This document shows, in pieces, positions 34,868 to 44,387 of a stretch of 64,000 bases of DNA (its first letter is position 1; each line of letters begins with the position of its first letter). Below the pieces are notes generated by a model. The model saw nothing but the letters and a program-made list of their open reading frames with translations. It did no database searches and was not told the origin of the DNA. Origin of the DNA: Bradyrhizobium ontarionense (lineage in GTDB: Bacteria > Pseudomonadota > Alphaproteobacteria > Rhizobiales > Xanthobacteraceae); NCBI RefSeq assembly GCF_021088345.1, contig NZ_CP088156.1, forward strand, positions 2,232,001-2,296,000, given 5' to 3'. The translations under genes were made by a program, and so were the position numbers.

Positions 34868-37663
34868 ATGCGCGGGACTTTGGAGATGCAGAGCATCGAG
34901 GATACTCGCGAAGTTCTCTTATCGACTTCCACCGCAACGCATCGGGACCAGTTCGCAGCACTCGCCGCGGTTGTGATCTCAACGCTGCTGTTCGCTGCTG
35001 TCGCTCCCTTTGCGAAGCTGCAGCTGGCGGCGATGCCGGCGTTCGTCGCGAGCTACCAGTCGGCGCTGGCGCTGAATGATCTGATCACCGCGTTCCTGCT
35101 GTTCACCCAGTTCGTGCTGCTGCGCTCCCGCGCGCTGCTGTGCCTGGCCTCCGGCTACCTGTTCACCGCGCCGGCCGCATTGCTGCACACGCTCGTGTTT
35201 CCCGGCCTCTATTCACCGACCGGCCTCCTCGGCGCCGGGCCGCAGAGCGCGGCCTGGATCTACATGCTCTGGCACGGTGGGTTCCCGCTGTTCGTCCTGG
35301 CCTATGCGCTGCAAAGCCGCGGCCGGCCCAGGCCCGTCGCCTCGGTTGCGACGTCCCTCCTGCTCGCCATGACAGGCGTGGCGATCGCGCTCTCCATGCT
35401 GACCTGGATCGCGATCGTCTACGAAGGGTCGCTCCCAGTCCTGGTCATGGAGGGGGCAGCATCACCGGCTCTGAAGGGTATCGTCGCGACGATCTGGTGC
35501 GCGACGCTCGCCACGCTGGTGGTGCTGGCGTGGAGCCGGCCGCACAGCATCCTCGATCTCTGGGTCATGGTGGTGCTGTGCGCCTGGTTGTTCGATCTCT
35601 CCCTCTCCTCGCTGCTCAATGCCACCAGGTTCGATCTCGGCTACTACGCCGGCCGCATCTACGCCCTGCTGGCGGCAAGCTTCGTGCTCGGCGTTCTGCT
35701 CGCCGACAATGTCGGCCTGCAGACGCAGCTCGCGCGTCTTCTGCAGCAGCAGCGCAGGCAGAACGAAAGCGAGCGGGCGCGCTTCATCGCGCGCGAGCGG
35801 CTGTTCAGCGCGGTGGTGGAGTCCTCCAGCGATGCCATCATCACGCTGACGCTGCATGGCAAGATCACGTCCTGGAATCGCGCCGCCGAGCAGCTCTTCG
35901 GATACCATACCGGAGAAGCGCTCGGCAGCGACATCGGCCTCATCGTGCCTGCCGAGCGGCGCAGCGAGGTCGATCGGATCCTGAGCCTGATCGGCGGCGG
36001 CGAGAAGATCGAGCATCACGAAACGGTCCGCCGTCACAAGGATGGCCGCGAGATCGAGGTGTCGTTGAGTATGTCCCCGATCCTCGACGCGCGCGGCGCC
36101 GTGATCGGCGCCTCGAAGGTTGCGCGCGACATCACCGAGAGCAAGCGCACCCGCCACGCCTTGACCCGCGAAACCGAGGAACGGCGGCGGATCTTCGAGA
36201 CCTCCCAGGACCTCATTCTAATCGCCGATTCACGCGGTCAGCTGATGCAGGTCAGTCCGAGCGCTGCGGCCGTGCTCGGCTATCGGCCGGAAGAGATGGT
36301 CGGCCGCAACGCCAGCGACTTCGTCTATCCGCCCGAGCTGGAAGCCGTCCGCAGCCAGATGCGCGACTGCCGCCGCGGCCGTGACATCCACAATTTCGAG
36401 GCGCAGCTCCTGCACAAGGAGGGCCGCGGCGTCGTCCTGAACTGGATGGCGAGCTGGTCGGAGCCCGTGCAGCGCCATTTCTTCATCGGCCGCGACCTCA
36501 CCGAGAAGCGTGCCGCCGAGGCGCAGATCCGCCAGGCACAGAAGATGGAGGCAGTCGGTCAGCTCACCGGCGGCGTCGCCCACGACTTCAACAACATCCT
36601 CACCGTCATCACCGGCAGCATCGGCATTCTCGCCGATGCTGTCGCTGAGCGGCCAGAGCTCGCGTCCGTCGCGAGGCTGATCGACGATTCCGCCGACCGC
36701 GGCGCTCATCTGACGCGCCAACTGCTGGCCTTCGCCCGCAAGCAGCCGCTGCAGCCGACCGATCTCGACGTCAACGCGTTGATGAACGAGACCGCCGCGC
36801 TGCTGCGTCCAACGCTCGGCGAGCACATCGAGATCGAGCGCATTCTCTGCGCCGATCCGAGCACGGCGCTGGCCGACCCGAACCAGCTGACCACCTCGAT
36901 CGTCAATCTCGCGCTCAATGCGCGCGATGCGATGCCGCAGGGCGGCAAGCTGACCTTGGAGACGGCGAACGTCGCGCTCGACCAGGACTACGCCGACGCC
37001 AACAGCGAGGTCGTCGTCGGTGACTACGTCATGATCGCGGTAAGCGACACCGGCTGCGGCATCCCGCCGGCCTATCTCGATAAGGTGTTCGATCCGTTCT
37101 TCTCGACCAAGGGCGTCGGTAAAGGCACGGGGCTGGGCCTGAGCATGGTGTTCGGCTTCGTCAAGCAGTCCGGCGGCCACATCAAGGTCTACAGCGAGGT
37201 CGGTCACGGCACCTCGATCAAGCTCTATCTGCCGCCCTCAACCGCATCGACTCCGTCTGCGACCGCGAGCCAGGAGACACATGACACAAGCGGCGGCAAC
37301 GAGACCATTCTGATCGTCGAGGACGATCCGCTGGTCCGCCAGCACGTCGTGACACAGGTCGCGAACCTCGGCTATGCGACGTTGGCCGCGGCCGATGCCG
37401 CCGAGGCGCTCGTCGTGCTCGAACGCCATCCGGAGATCGACCTGCTGTTCACCGACGTGATCATGCCTGGCGCCATGAACGGACGGCAGCTCGCAGACGC
37501 GGCGCGCGCGCTGCGGCCGTCGCTGAAGACGCTGTTCACGTCCGGCTATACCGAGAACGCGATCGTGCACCATGGCCGCCTCGATGCCGGCGTGCTGCTG
37601 CTGGCCAAGCCCTACCGCAAGCCGGAACTCGCCCGCATGATCCGCATCGCGCTCGATCGTTGA
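34868..37663 (+). CDS. MASE4-PAS-PAS hybrid sensor histidine kinase
   Basis: A 931-residue membrane sensor. Residues about 25-285 form a MASE4-type integral membrane domain of seven to eight helices (FAKLQLAAMPAFVASYQSALALNDL). Two PAS domains follow (about 315-435 and 440-545), then HisKA with phospho-acceptor His572 in GGVAHDFNN, HATPase_c (NALNARDAM, DTGCGIP, GTGLGLS) and a C-terminal receiver with Asp863 in LLFTDVIMPG. Signal unknown; MASE4 senses through the membrane and PAS may bind a ligand. Divergent from a lone receiver protein that may be its output. The second Met (34886) is an alternative start. Confidence 0.92.
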   Translation: MRGTLEMQSIEDTREVLLSTSTATHRDQFAALAAVVISTLLFAAVAPFAKLQLAAMPAFVASYQSALALNDLITAFLLFTQFVLLRSRALLCLASGYLFTAPAALLHTLVFPGLYSPTGLLGAGPQSAAWIYMLWHGGFPLFVLAYALQSRGRPRPVASVATSLLLAMTGVAIALSMLTWIAIVYEGSLPVLVMEGAASPALKGIVATIWCATLATLVVLAWSRPHSILDLWVMVVLCAWLFDLSLSSLLNATRFDLGYYAGRIYALLAASFVLGVLLADNVGLQTQLARLLQQQRRQNESERARFIARERLFSAVVESSSDAIITLTLHGKITSWNRAAEQLFGYHTGEALGSDIGLIVPAERRSEVDRILSLIGGGEKIEHHETVRRHKDGREIEVSLSMSPILDARGAVIGASKVARDITESKRTRHALTRETEERRRIFETSQDLILIADSRGQLMQVSPSAAAVLGYRPEEMVGRNASDFVYPPELEAVRSQMRDCRRGRDIHNFEAQLLHKEGRGVVLNWMASWSEPVQRHFFIGRDLTEKRAAEAQIRQAQKMEAVGQLTGGVAHDFNNILTVITGSIGILADAVAERPELASVARLIDDSADRGAHLTRQLLAFARKQPLQPTDLDVNALMNETAALLRPTLGEHIEIERILCADPSTALADPNQLTTSIVNLALNARDAMPQGGKLTLETANVALDQDYADANSEVVVGDYVMIAVSDTGCGIPPAYLDKVFDPFFSTKGVGKGTGLGLSMVFGFVKQSGGHIKVYSEVGHGTSIKLYLPPSTASTPSATASQETHDTSGGNETILIVEDDPLVRQHVVTQVANLGYATLAAADAAEALVVLERHPEIDLLFTDVIMPGAMNGRQLADAARALRPSLKTLFTSGYTENAIVHHGRLDAGVLLLAKPYRKPELARMIRIALDR

Positions 37664-37720
37664 GCGGCCGCGCGGGCTGCGCTATTCCTTCGCCAACGTC
37701 ACCATTGAGCGAGCGCGAGC

Positions 37721-38719
37721 GTGCAAAACCTCCTGACCGACGTCGCGGGCGTGCGCGTGGGCCATGCCGACGACCATGCGCTCGCCTCCGGCGTGACCGC
37801 GATCCTGTTCGATCAACCCGCCGTGGCCGCGATCGACATCCGCGGCGGCGGACCCGGCGTGCGTGAGGATGCCCTGCTCGATCCCGCCAACACGGTGGAA
37901 CGGATCGACGGCATTGCGCTGTCGGGCGGCTCGGTCTTCGGGCTCGAGGCCGCGAGCGGTATCCAGGCCTGGCTGGCCGAACAAGGCCGCGGCTTTGCCG
38001 TGCGTGACGCGCTGATCCCGATCGTGCCCGGCGCGATCGTGTTCGACCTGCTCAACGGCGGCAACAAGGCCTGGGGCCGCTACGCGCCGTATCGCGAGCT
38101 TGGCTATGCGGCGGCAGCCGCGGCTGGTACGACCTTCGCGCTCGGCAGCGTCGGCGCCGGGCTCGGCGCCACCACCGCCAATCTCCAGGGCGGGCTCGGC
38201 TCGGCGTCGGCCACGACCAGTCGCGGCATCAAGGTTGCGGCCATCGCGGTGGTGAATGCGGTCGGCAGCGTCACCGTCGGCGACGGTCCCTGGTTCTGGG
38301 CCGCTCCTTACGAGGTGGACGGCGAGCTCGGCGGCCGCGGCCTGCCGCCCGCCTTCACGCCGGACATGCTGGCGATGCGCATCAAGGGCGGACCGGCCGC
38401 GTCAAGCTGCGAGAATACGACGATCACCCTGGTCGTGACCGACGCCATCCTGACCAAGGCGCAGGCCAAGCGGCTCGCGATGATGGCGCAGACCGGCATG
38501 GCGCGGGCGATCTATCCGGTGCATCTGCCGCTGGATGGCGACATCGTGTTCGCGGCGGCGACCTGCGCCAAGCCGATCGAGCCGCTGGTCGAGCTGAGCG
38601 AGCTCGGCATGGTCGCGGCCAATGTGCTGGCCCGCGCGATCGCCCGCGGCGTCTATCACGCGAGGCCTCTGCCGTTCGACGGCGCACTGCCCTCCTGGCA
38701 GGAGCGCTTCGGCAGCTGA
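37721..38719 (+). CDS. P1 family peptidase (DmpA/NylC-like N-terminal-nucleophile hydrolase)
   Basis: A 332-residue protein starting at GTG. Family blocks: LTDVAGVRVGHADD, DIRGGGPGVREDALL, ALSGGSVFGLEAASGI and VGAGLGATT. The SSCENTTITLVVTDA motif has the Asn-Thr junction at which these enzymes self-cleave, leaving Thr as the N-terminal nucleophile. Members hydrolyse N-terminal amino acids from peptides or cyclic amides. Cytoplasmic; no signal peptide. It follows the hybrid kinase by 57 bp on the same strand. Confidence 0.88.
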   Translation: MQNLLTDVAGVRVGHADDHALASGVTAILFDQPAVAAIDIRGGGPGVREDALLDPANTVERIDGIALSGGSVFGLEAASGIQAWLAEQGRGFAVRDALIPIVPGAIVFDLLNGGNKAWGRYAPYRELGYAAAAAAGTTFALGSVGAGLGATTANLQGGLGSASATTSRGIKVAAIAVVNAVGSVTVGDGPWFWAAPYEVDGELGGRGLPPAFTPDMLAMRIKGGPAASSCENTTITLVVTDAILTKAQAKRLAMMAQTGMARAIYPVHLPLDGDIVFAAATCAKPIEPLVELSELGMVAANVLARAIARGVYHARPLPFDGALPSWQERFGS

Positions 38720-38721
38720 GC

Positions 38722-39492
38722 CTACGCGCTCACGGCGGTCGTGGACGACGTCGAGGCCGACAGCATCTTCGACTGACGCTGGATCAGCTTCTCGATCAGA
38801 TTGTACGACGAGGTCGCGGCGCTCGATGCCGTCGTTGCAGCCGGCGTGTTCAGCGTCACCTTCGAGCCGTCGGCATAGGTGATGGTGGTCGTCGTCGAGC
38901 CGTCACTGTTGGTCGACGAGGAGCTCGAGGCGCCCGACAGCGCCTGCATCAGCGCATCCGCACCTGCTCCTCCCGAACTGCCGGCGCCGCTGGCGCTACC
39001 CGCATTCGCGGCCTGATGGTGATGATGGCCGTGGCGACCGCCCTTCAGGGCCGATGTCAGCTCGTCCATGCTGACACTGCCGTCGCCGTTCTTGTCGAGC
39101 TCGCCGAACACCTTGTCGGCATTGGCGGTGTTGGTGCCGCCGGCGCCGAGCGCGGTCTCGAACTCCGACTTCGTGATCTTGCCATCGCTGTCACCATCGA
39201 TCTGCGAGAACAGGTCCTGCAGCGGGTTGGTCGATGAGCTCGCGCTCGAGGACGTGCCCGACTGGCTCTGCGCAGCGAGCAGCGCGCTCATGGTCTCCGG
39301 CGCGATCTGCCCCGATCCGCTGCTGCTGGAGCTCGACCCGGGACTGAAAATGCCCGAGCTGCTCGAGCTGCCGCTGTCCAGACTGAACAAGCCACTGCCG
39401 GAGCCGCCCGACTTGCCGGAACCGGACTTCGTCGACCCCAGCGACTGCAGGCCGTCCAGGACCGACGCAGCGGCCCCCAGTGCAAACCACAT
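38722..39492 (-). CDS. EF-hand calcium-binding protein with Ser/Gly-rich linkers
   Basis: A 256-residue protein. A Ser/Gly-rich low-complexity region (about 25-95) precedes a pair of EF-hands with intact loops [13 protein letters not shown] and [14 protein letters not shown] His cluster (RHGHHHH) and a second Ser/Thr-rich section follow. The N-terminus [18 protein letters not shown] is hydrophobic but short; secretion is possible. MWFAL was chosen because GGGAG lies eight bases upstream. Calcium binding is well supported; the role is unknown. Its stop codon almost touches that of the convergent P1 peptidase gene. Confidence 0.82.
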   Translation of the reverse strand: MWFALGAAASVLDGLQSLGSTKSGSGKSGGSGSGLFSLDSGSSSSSGIFSPGSSSSSSGSGQIAPETMSALLAAQSQSGTSSSASSSTNPLQDLFSQIDGDSDGKITKSEFETALGAGGTNTANADKVFGELDKNGDGSVSMDELTSALKGGRHGHHHHQAANAGSASGAGSSGGAGADALMQALSGASSSSSTNSDGSTTTTITYADGSKVTLNTPAATTASSAATSSYNLIEKLIQRQSKMLSASTSSTTAVSA

Positions 39493-39719
39493 GGCGAAAC
39501 TCCCGCAAGGCCGCGAGCGATCGCGGCGAAACATCTCAGGCTCACCCTCGCAATCCCCGTGCCAGCGCCAAACCGCTGATATGTCCGGATATTTCGCGAT
39601 GTTGCCAACACCGAAACCCGGCAGATCATGCCGCGCCCGGCAGATTTTTCCCGCTCGCGTTGCCGCAGCCGCCCCCGCATGATACGGCGACATCCCCGAT
39701 CGCACTGGAACAACTGCCC

Positions 39720-40421
39720 ATGACCCAGTCCTTCACGCCGCGTCCGCTCGTCATCGCGCCCTCGATCCTGGCGTCGGATTTCTCCAAGCTGGGCGAGGAG
39801 GTGCGGGCCGTCGATGCCGGCGGCGCCGACTGGATCCATCTCGACGTCATGGACGGGCATTTCGTGCCGAACATCTCCTACGGCCCCGACGTCATCAAGG
39901 CGCTGCGCCCGCATACGAAGAAGATCTTCGACGCGCATCTGATGATCACGCCGTGCGATCCCTATCTCGAAGCCTTCGCCAAGGCGGGCTGCGACCACAT
40001 CACGGTGCATGCCGAGGCCGGCCCGCATCTGCACCGCTCGCTGCAGGCGATCCGCGCGCTGGGAAAGAAGGCCGGCGTCTCGCTCAATCCGTCGACGCCC
40101 CTCAACGTGCTCGACTACGTGCTCGACCTGGTCGACCTCGTGCTGATCATGTCGGTCAACCCCGGTTTCGGCGGCCAGGCCTTCATTCCCTCGGCGATCG
40201 GCAAGGTCCAGGACCTGCGCGCCATGATCGCGGGCCGGCCGATCGATATCGAGGTCGATGGCGGCGTCGGTCCGAATGTGGCAGGTCCCCTGGCCGCAGC
40301 CGGCGTCAATGCGTTTGTTGCAGGCTCGTCCGTGTTCAAGGGTGGCACAACGGAATCCTATCGCAGCAACATCGCGGCGATCCGCAATGCGGCCGCCGAT
40401 GCGCGCGGCGAAGCGATCTGA
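39720..40421 (+). CDS. rpe: ribulose-phosphate 3-epimerase
   Basis: A 233-residue TIM-barrel enzyme. Motifs: [43 protein letters not shown], and [12 protein letters not shown], with the metal-binding His and Asp residues in place. It interconverts ribulose-5-phosphate and xylulose-5-phosphate in the pentose phosphate and Calvin cycles. No cbb genes are adjacent, so this is probably the housekeeping copy. The start MTQSF matches the usual N-terminus of the family. Confidence 0.95.
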   Translation: MTQSFTPRPLVIAPSILASDFSKLGEEVRAVDAGGADWIHLDVMDGHFVPNISYGPDVIKALRPHTKKIFDAHLMITPCDPYLEAFAKAGCDHITVHAEAGPHLHRSLQAIRALGKKAGVSLNPSTPLNVLDYVLDLVDLVLIMSVNPGFGGQAFIPSAIGKVQDLRAMIAGRPIDIEVDGGVGPNVAGPLAAAGVNAFVAGSSVFKGGTTESYRSNIAAIRNAAADARGEAI

Positions 40422-40436
40422 GGCCGGCAACCGAAC

Positions 40437-40922
40437 ATGCCCACGCTCACACCGCAGCCGCTGACCAAGGCCGCGTTCGCTGATTTCGGCGATGTCGTCG
40501 AGACCGATGGCGCCCAGCCGATCGAGATCAACCAGGGCTTTGCGCGCCGCTGCAACGCCCTCGCCGGCATCGACGTCACGTCGGGCGGCACAGCCGTGAA
40601 CGTCAGCCTGTTCGAAGCCAAGCCGCGGCCGCTGCCGATCGAGATCAAGCTGATGGAGCGGCATCCGCTCGGCAGCCAGCTGTTCATGCCGCTGCAGGAC
40701 CGGCCCTGGCTGGTGCTGGTATGCGACGATCCGCGTGAGCCGGCGAGCTACCACGCCTTCATGGCGAGCGGACGCCAGGGCGTAAACTATGCCCGCAACG
40801 TCTGGCACCATCCGTTGCTGGTGTTCGATGAGGGCGAGCGCTTCATGGTCGTCGATCGCGTCAGCGCCGACAATCTCGAGGAAGTGTGGCTCGACCAGCC
40901 ACTGTTCCTGACGATCCCCTGA
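40437..40922 (+). CDS. allA: ureidoglycolate lyase
   Basis: A 161-residue cupin-like protein matching AllA: TPQPLTKAAFADFGDVVETDG, ITVNV-like SGGTAVNVSLFEAKPRPLPIEIKLMERHPLGSQLFMPL, and YARNVWHHPLLVFDEGERFMVVDR. It splits ureidoglycolate into glyoxylate and urea in purine/allantoin breakdown. It lies 15 bp after rpe and about 50 bp before the (S)-ureidoglycine aminohydrolase gene, so it belongs to a ureide-catabolic unit. Confidence 0.92.
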   Translation: MPTLTPQPLTKAAFADFGDVVETDGAQPIEINQGFARRCNALAGIDVTSGGTAVNVSLFEAKPRPLPIEIKLMERHPLGSQLFMPLQDRPWLVLVCDDPREPASYHAFMASGRQGVNYARNVWHHPLLVFDEGERFMVVDRVSADNLEEVWLDQPLFLTIP

Positions 40923-40973
40923 GTAACCGCACGGCCGGACGGATCGCCTGGTCCGCGCGCCTGGAGACCGACG

Positions 40974-41804
40974 ATGGACAAGCCCAACTACTTCGTTCCC
41001 CACGGCGGCCATCCGCCGCAAACCGATCTCCTCACCGGGCGTGCCGTGTTCACCGAGGCCTATGCCGTCATCCCCAAGGGCGTGATGCGCGACATCGTCA
41101 CCTCGGCGCTGCCGTTCTGGGACAAGACCCGGACCTGGGTGATCGCGCGGCCGCTCTCGGGCTTCGCCGAGACGTTCTCGCAATACATCGTCGAAGTCTC
41201 GCCGGGCGGCGGCAGCAGCAAGCCGGAGCCCGATCCGGAGGCCGAGGGCGTGCTGTTCGTGGTCGGCGGCGAGATCGCGCTCACCATCGCCGGCACAGAA
41301 CATCGTCTCGGTACCGGCGGCTACGCCTTCCTGCCGCCGGCCTGCAAATGGACGCTGCGCAACGACGGCCAGGCGCCTGCGACCTTCCACTGGATCCGCA
41401 AGGCCTACGAGGCCGTGCCCGGCATCCCCGTCCCCGAGGCCTTCGTCACCAACGAGGCGACCATCGCCCCTGCTGCGATGCCCGACACCCAGGGCCGCTG
41501 GGCGACCACGCGCTTCGTCGATCCACTCGACGTCCGCCACGACATGCACGTCAACATCGTGACCTTCGAGCCCGGCGCCGTAATCCCGTTCCTGGAGACG
41601 CATGTGATGGAGCACGGGCTTTACGTGCTCGAGGGCAAGGCGGTCTACAAGCTCAACCGCGACTGGGTCGAGGTCGAGGCCGGCGACTTCATGTGGCTGC
41701 GCTCGTTCTGCCCGCAGGCCTGCTACGCTGGCGGCCCCGGCCGCTTCCGCTACCTGCTCTACAAGGACGCCAACCGCCACATGAAGCTGCGGCCGTTTAG
41801 GTGA
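40974..41804 (+). CDS. allE: (S)-ureidoglycine aminohydrolase (double cupin)
   Basis: A 276-residue bicupin protein (YlbA/AllE/UGHY family): N-terminal YFVPHGGHPPQTDLLTGRAVFTEAYAVIPKG, first cupin about 60-140, second cupin about 175-270 with FEPGAVIPFLETHVMEHGLYVLEGK, containing the metal-binding Glu/His set. It converts (S)-ureidoglycine to ureidoglycolate, the substrate of AllA just upstream. Allantoinase and allantoate amidohydrolase genes are not in the window. Confidence 0.92.
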   Translation: MDKPNYFVPHGGHPPQTDLLTGRAVFTEAYAVIPKGVMRDIVTSALPFWDKTRTWVIARPLSGFAETFSQYIVEVSPGGGSSKPEPDPEAEGVLFVVGGEIALTIAGTEHRLGTGGYAFLPPACKWTLRNDGQAPATFHWIRKAYEAVPGIPVPEAFVTNEATIAPAAMPDTQGRWATTRFVDPLDVRHDMHVNIVTFEPGAVIPFLETHVMEHGLYVLEGKAVYKLNRDWVEVEAGDFMWLRSFCPQACYAGGPGRFRYLLYKDANRHMKLRPFR

Positions 41805-41846
41805 AGGCCAGCAGCATCCTCTGAATAAGTCCTGGACGCAGATCTG

Positions 41847-42362
41847 ATGTCGATCATTCCCAAACGTCTGGAGAGCTTGATCGAAGGGGAATTGGCTCAG
41901 CTTTCCGACAAGCGTGTGCTCTCGCATATCCGCGGCATGCTCGTCGCACCTCACATGGTGTTGCGCGATTGGGATTACGGCCAACCTGGCCAGCAATATC
42001 CCTGCTGGTTCGTGCTTCGCGATCCACAATCCGGCGCCGAGATCGCCTATTGTCAGCAAGGCTTCGGACCGCGCTGCCCCTGGGGCCTCGTGAGTTCTGC
42101 GGACGCGCCGGAGTGCCGCCATATCGGCATGGACTCCGGCTGGTTCACGTCGTTTCTGGATGCGTTTTTCGACTCTTTCGCCTGCGTGGCGCTTCCGATC
42201 TGGAAGGTGATCAGGATCGATGCAGACCGCACCTGGACCTGTCTGAGCGACGAAGGCGCGTGGGAAAGCACATGGCAGCGCGTCTACGAATTGCGCGATC
42301 ATGATCCGGCCAGCCGCTATGAATGCGGCCACGACATCGGCTATCGCAAGACTGCCACCTGA
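41847..42362 (+). CDS. hypothetical cytoplasmic protein
   Basis: A 171-residue soluble protein with aromatic- and Cys-rich composition (DWDYGQPGQQYPCWFVL, CQQGFGPRCPWGLV, SWFTSFLDAFFDSFACV-like stretch). No domain family was recognised by eye, though it resembles small immunity/SMI1-like or uncharacterised cytosolic proteins in size. It follows the ureide genes by 42 bp but its composition gives no link to them. A perfect 13-bp-stem hairpin lies just downstream. Confidence 0.65.
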   Translation: MSIIPKRLESLIEGELAQLSDKRVLSHIRGMLVAPHMVLRDWDYGQPGQQYPCWFVLRDPQSGAEIAYCQQGFGPRCPWGLVSSADAPECRHIGMDSGWFTSFLDAFFDSFACVALPIWKVIRIDADRTWTCLSDEGAWESTWQRVYELRDHDPASRYECGHDIGYRKTAT

Positions 42363-42396
42363 TGCGCTCCTCGGATCTTCGGCCGTAACCGATGGC

Positions 42397-42427
42397 AGGC
42401 CGATGAGGAGCTTCTCCTCATCGGCCT
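42397..42427. terminator. strong symmetric hairpin between convergent genes
   Basis: The arms AGGCCGATGAGGAG and CTCCTCATCGGCCT form a perfect 14-bp stem with a 3-base loop. No T-run follows on either strand, so rho-independent termination is not certain. Position between the ends of two convergent genes supports an end-of-transcript role for both. Confidence 0.5.
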
Positions 42428-42503
42428 CGAACAGCGGCTCGATCGCGCGCTCGACCAATCCATGCCGTACTCGCTCCGTCATTCTGCCCCTAGCGATGAT
42501 CCC

Positions 42504-43835
42504 TCACGCCCCCTGATACTCCACCTCCTCCGCCGTGCCGCGGTCGAGCACGGCCACTGCCTTGGCGTAGTCGAGATCGTTCTCCCAGGCGGCGACGACG
42601 ACGGTCGCGACGCAATTGCCGATCAGATTGCCGACGGCGCGGGCGATGCCGACGAACCAGTCGACCGAGAGCACCAGCACGAGGCCGATCGCGGGGATCG
42701 CCGGCACGGCGCCGAGCGTCGCCGCCAGGATCACGATCGCCGAGCCGGGCACGCCATGCGCGCCCTTGGACGTCACCAGGGACACGCCGAGCACGAGCAG
42801 CAGGTCGCTCACCGACAGCGGCGTGTTGGTGGCCTGGGCGATGAACACCACGGCGAGCGTGAGGTAGATCGAGAACGCATCGAGGTTGAACGAATAGCCG
42901 GTGGGGATGACGAGGCCGACGACCTCCTGCTTGACGCCCATCGCCTCGAGCTTGCGCATGATCTGCGGCAGCACGGAATCGGACGACGCCGTCGCCAGCA
43001 CGATCAGCAGCTCCTCCTTCAAATAGCGCAGGAACTTGAACAGGCTGAGCCCGGCGATCCGCATGACGATGCCAAGCGCGATGACCACGAACAGCGCCAC
43101 CGAAACATAGAACAGCACGACCAGCGCCAGCAGCTGCTTGAGCGAGCCTATGCCATATTTTCCGACGGTGAAGCCGATGGCGCCGAGCACGCCGAGCGGC
43201 GCCACGCGCACGATCAGCCCCATCGCCTTGAACAGCACCTTGGCGATGGAGTCGATCAGGTTGACCACGGGCTTGCCGGGCTCGCCGACCAGCGCCAGGC
43301 TGACGCCGAAGATGACGGCGAAGAACAGCACCTGCAGCACGTCGTTGCGGGCGAAGGCATCGAACGCCGTTGGCGGAATGATGTTGAGGACGAAGCCGCC
43401 GAAACCGCCGCCCTGCAGCTTGTGGGCGTTGTCGGCAAAGCTCGCGAGCTGCTTGGCGTCGAGCTTGGAGACGTCGATGTCCATGCCGTGGCCGGGCCCG
43501 AACAAAAGCGCCAGCACGAGGCCGAAGGCGAGCGCGACCGTGGTCATGCCCTCGAAATAGATCAGCGACTTGACGCCGACGCGGCCGACCTTCCTGAGGT
43601 CGCCGGCGCTGGCGATGCCGTGCACGACGACGCAGAACACGATCGGCGCGACAACCATGGCAATCAGGCGCAGGAAGGCGTCGCTGAAGAATTTCAGCCC
43701 CTGCCCGGTCTCCGGCGCAACGACGCCGATGAGGATGCCGAGCACGAGCGCCGCCACGACCTGGAAGAACAGCGAGCCGAACAGGCTGCCCTTCGGCGCG
43801 GCCGTCCCCGCCACGCTCACATCCGTTGCCGCCAT
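42504..43835 (-). CDS. dctA: C4-dicarboxylate:cation symporter DctA
   Basis: A 443-residue transporter of the DAACS family with about eight hydrophobic segments. Motifs: FLRLIAMVVAPIVFCVVVHGIAS, LATASSDSVLPQIM (serine-rich re-entrant loop), PTGYSFNLDAFSIYLTLAVVFIAQATN, and SKGAHGVPGSAIVILAATL. It imports succinate, malate and fumarate with protons or sodium, the main carbon supply in symbiotic or rhizosphere bacteria. MAATDV was chosen because GGGGGGAC lies shortly upstream. No dctBD regulators are adjacent. Confidence 0.93.
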   Translation of the reverse strand: MAATDVSVAGTAAPKGSLFGSLFFQVVAALVLGILIGVVAPETGQGLKFFSDAFLRLIAMVVAPIVFCVVVHGIASAGDLRKVGRVGVKSLIYFEGMTTVALAFGLVLALLFGPGHGMDIDVSKLDAKQLASFADNAHKLQGGGFGGFVLNIIPPTAFDAFARNDVLQVLFFAVIFGVSLALVGEPGKPVVNLIDSIAKVLFKAMGLIVRVAPLGVLGAIGFTVGKYGIGSLKQLLALVVLFYVSVALFVVIALGIVMRIAGLSLFKFLRYLKEELLIVLATASSDSVLPQIMRKLEAMGVKQEVVGLVIPTGYSFNLDAFSIYLTLAVVFIAQATNTPLSVSDLLLVLGVSLVTSKGAHGVPGSAIVILAATLGAVPAIPAIGLVLVLSVDWFVGIARAVGNLIGNCVATVVVAAWENDLDYAKAVAVLDRGTAEEVEYQGA

Positions 43836-44387
43836 CGAAGTCCCCCCACCAACAAGTACCGGCGCGCCCCACGCGCGCCCCGGGGACCACTCTGGCGGTG
43901 GAACTTTTGAAACGCAACGGCGGCCGCGCCGCAAATTGAGGCGTAGGCTGCCGCTTCGATCATCATGCTTGAAACGTGAAGAGAGGAGGATGATCTGCTG
44001 CACCGACGAGATAAGAACCTTCTTGCTATTGGGCGCCGACAATATTGCAGCGCGCTGGGTGCACCTCGCCCCGCTCTTGTCCGCCGTAGCTCGCAGAGCG
44101 AAGGCGGATGCGGGGGCGCGACGAGCTTCGCTCGCGCTGAGAGGTCGGATCGCATCGCCAGATGCAATCGGGGTGAGGGGGTACAGGTCCGACCATTCAC
44201 ACTTCCCGTGCGTCTGCCCCTCACCCCAGCCCTCTCAGCGCGAGCGAAGCTCGTCGCGGCCCCGTAAGAACGGGGCGAGGGAGCGCACCGCTGTCGCCGA
44301 ACCAGCTCGGATCCGACTCTCAGAGACGTTCGCACAGCTCAGTCCTCGGCAAAGAAAGATGAGCGGCACGAACTGGCGGTTGAGCTT
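43836..44387. other. intergenic region upstream of dctA with long repeat
   Basis: 552 bp without a convincing gene. It should carry the dctA promoter near its left end. No sigma-54 -24/-12 element was identified by eye. Most of it is the inverted repeat annotated at 44064-44283. Confidence 0.5.
44064..44283. repeat. long imperfect inverted repeat (CTCACCCC/CTCTCAGCGCGAGCGAAGC type)
   Basis: About 220 bp. The left half CGACGAGCTTCGCTCGCGCTGAGAGG is mirrored on the right by CCTCTCAGCGCGAGCGAAGCTCGTCG. Outer blocks CCTCGCCCCG and CGGGGCGAGG pair as well, and GGGGTGAGGG pairs with CCCTCACCCC inside. It would fold into one long branched hairpin. Intergenic palindrome of the same general style as the one at 59930. 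Confidence 0.65.

Noticed and set aside
39288..42482. A 1064-codon open frame on the minus strand
   Set aside because: It is the antisense shadow of rpe, allA, allE and the following gene, typical of high-GC codon structure; no domain is recognisable.
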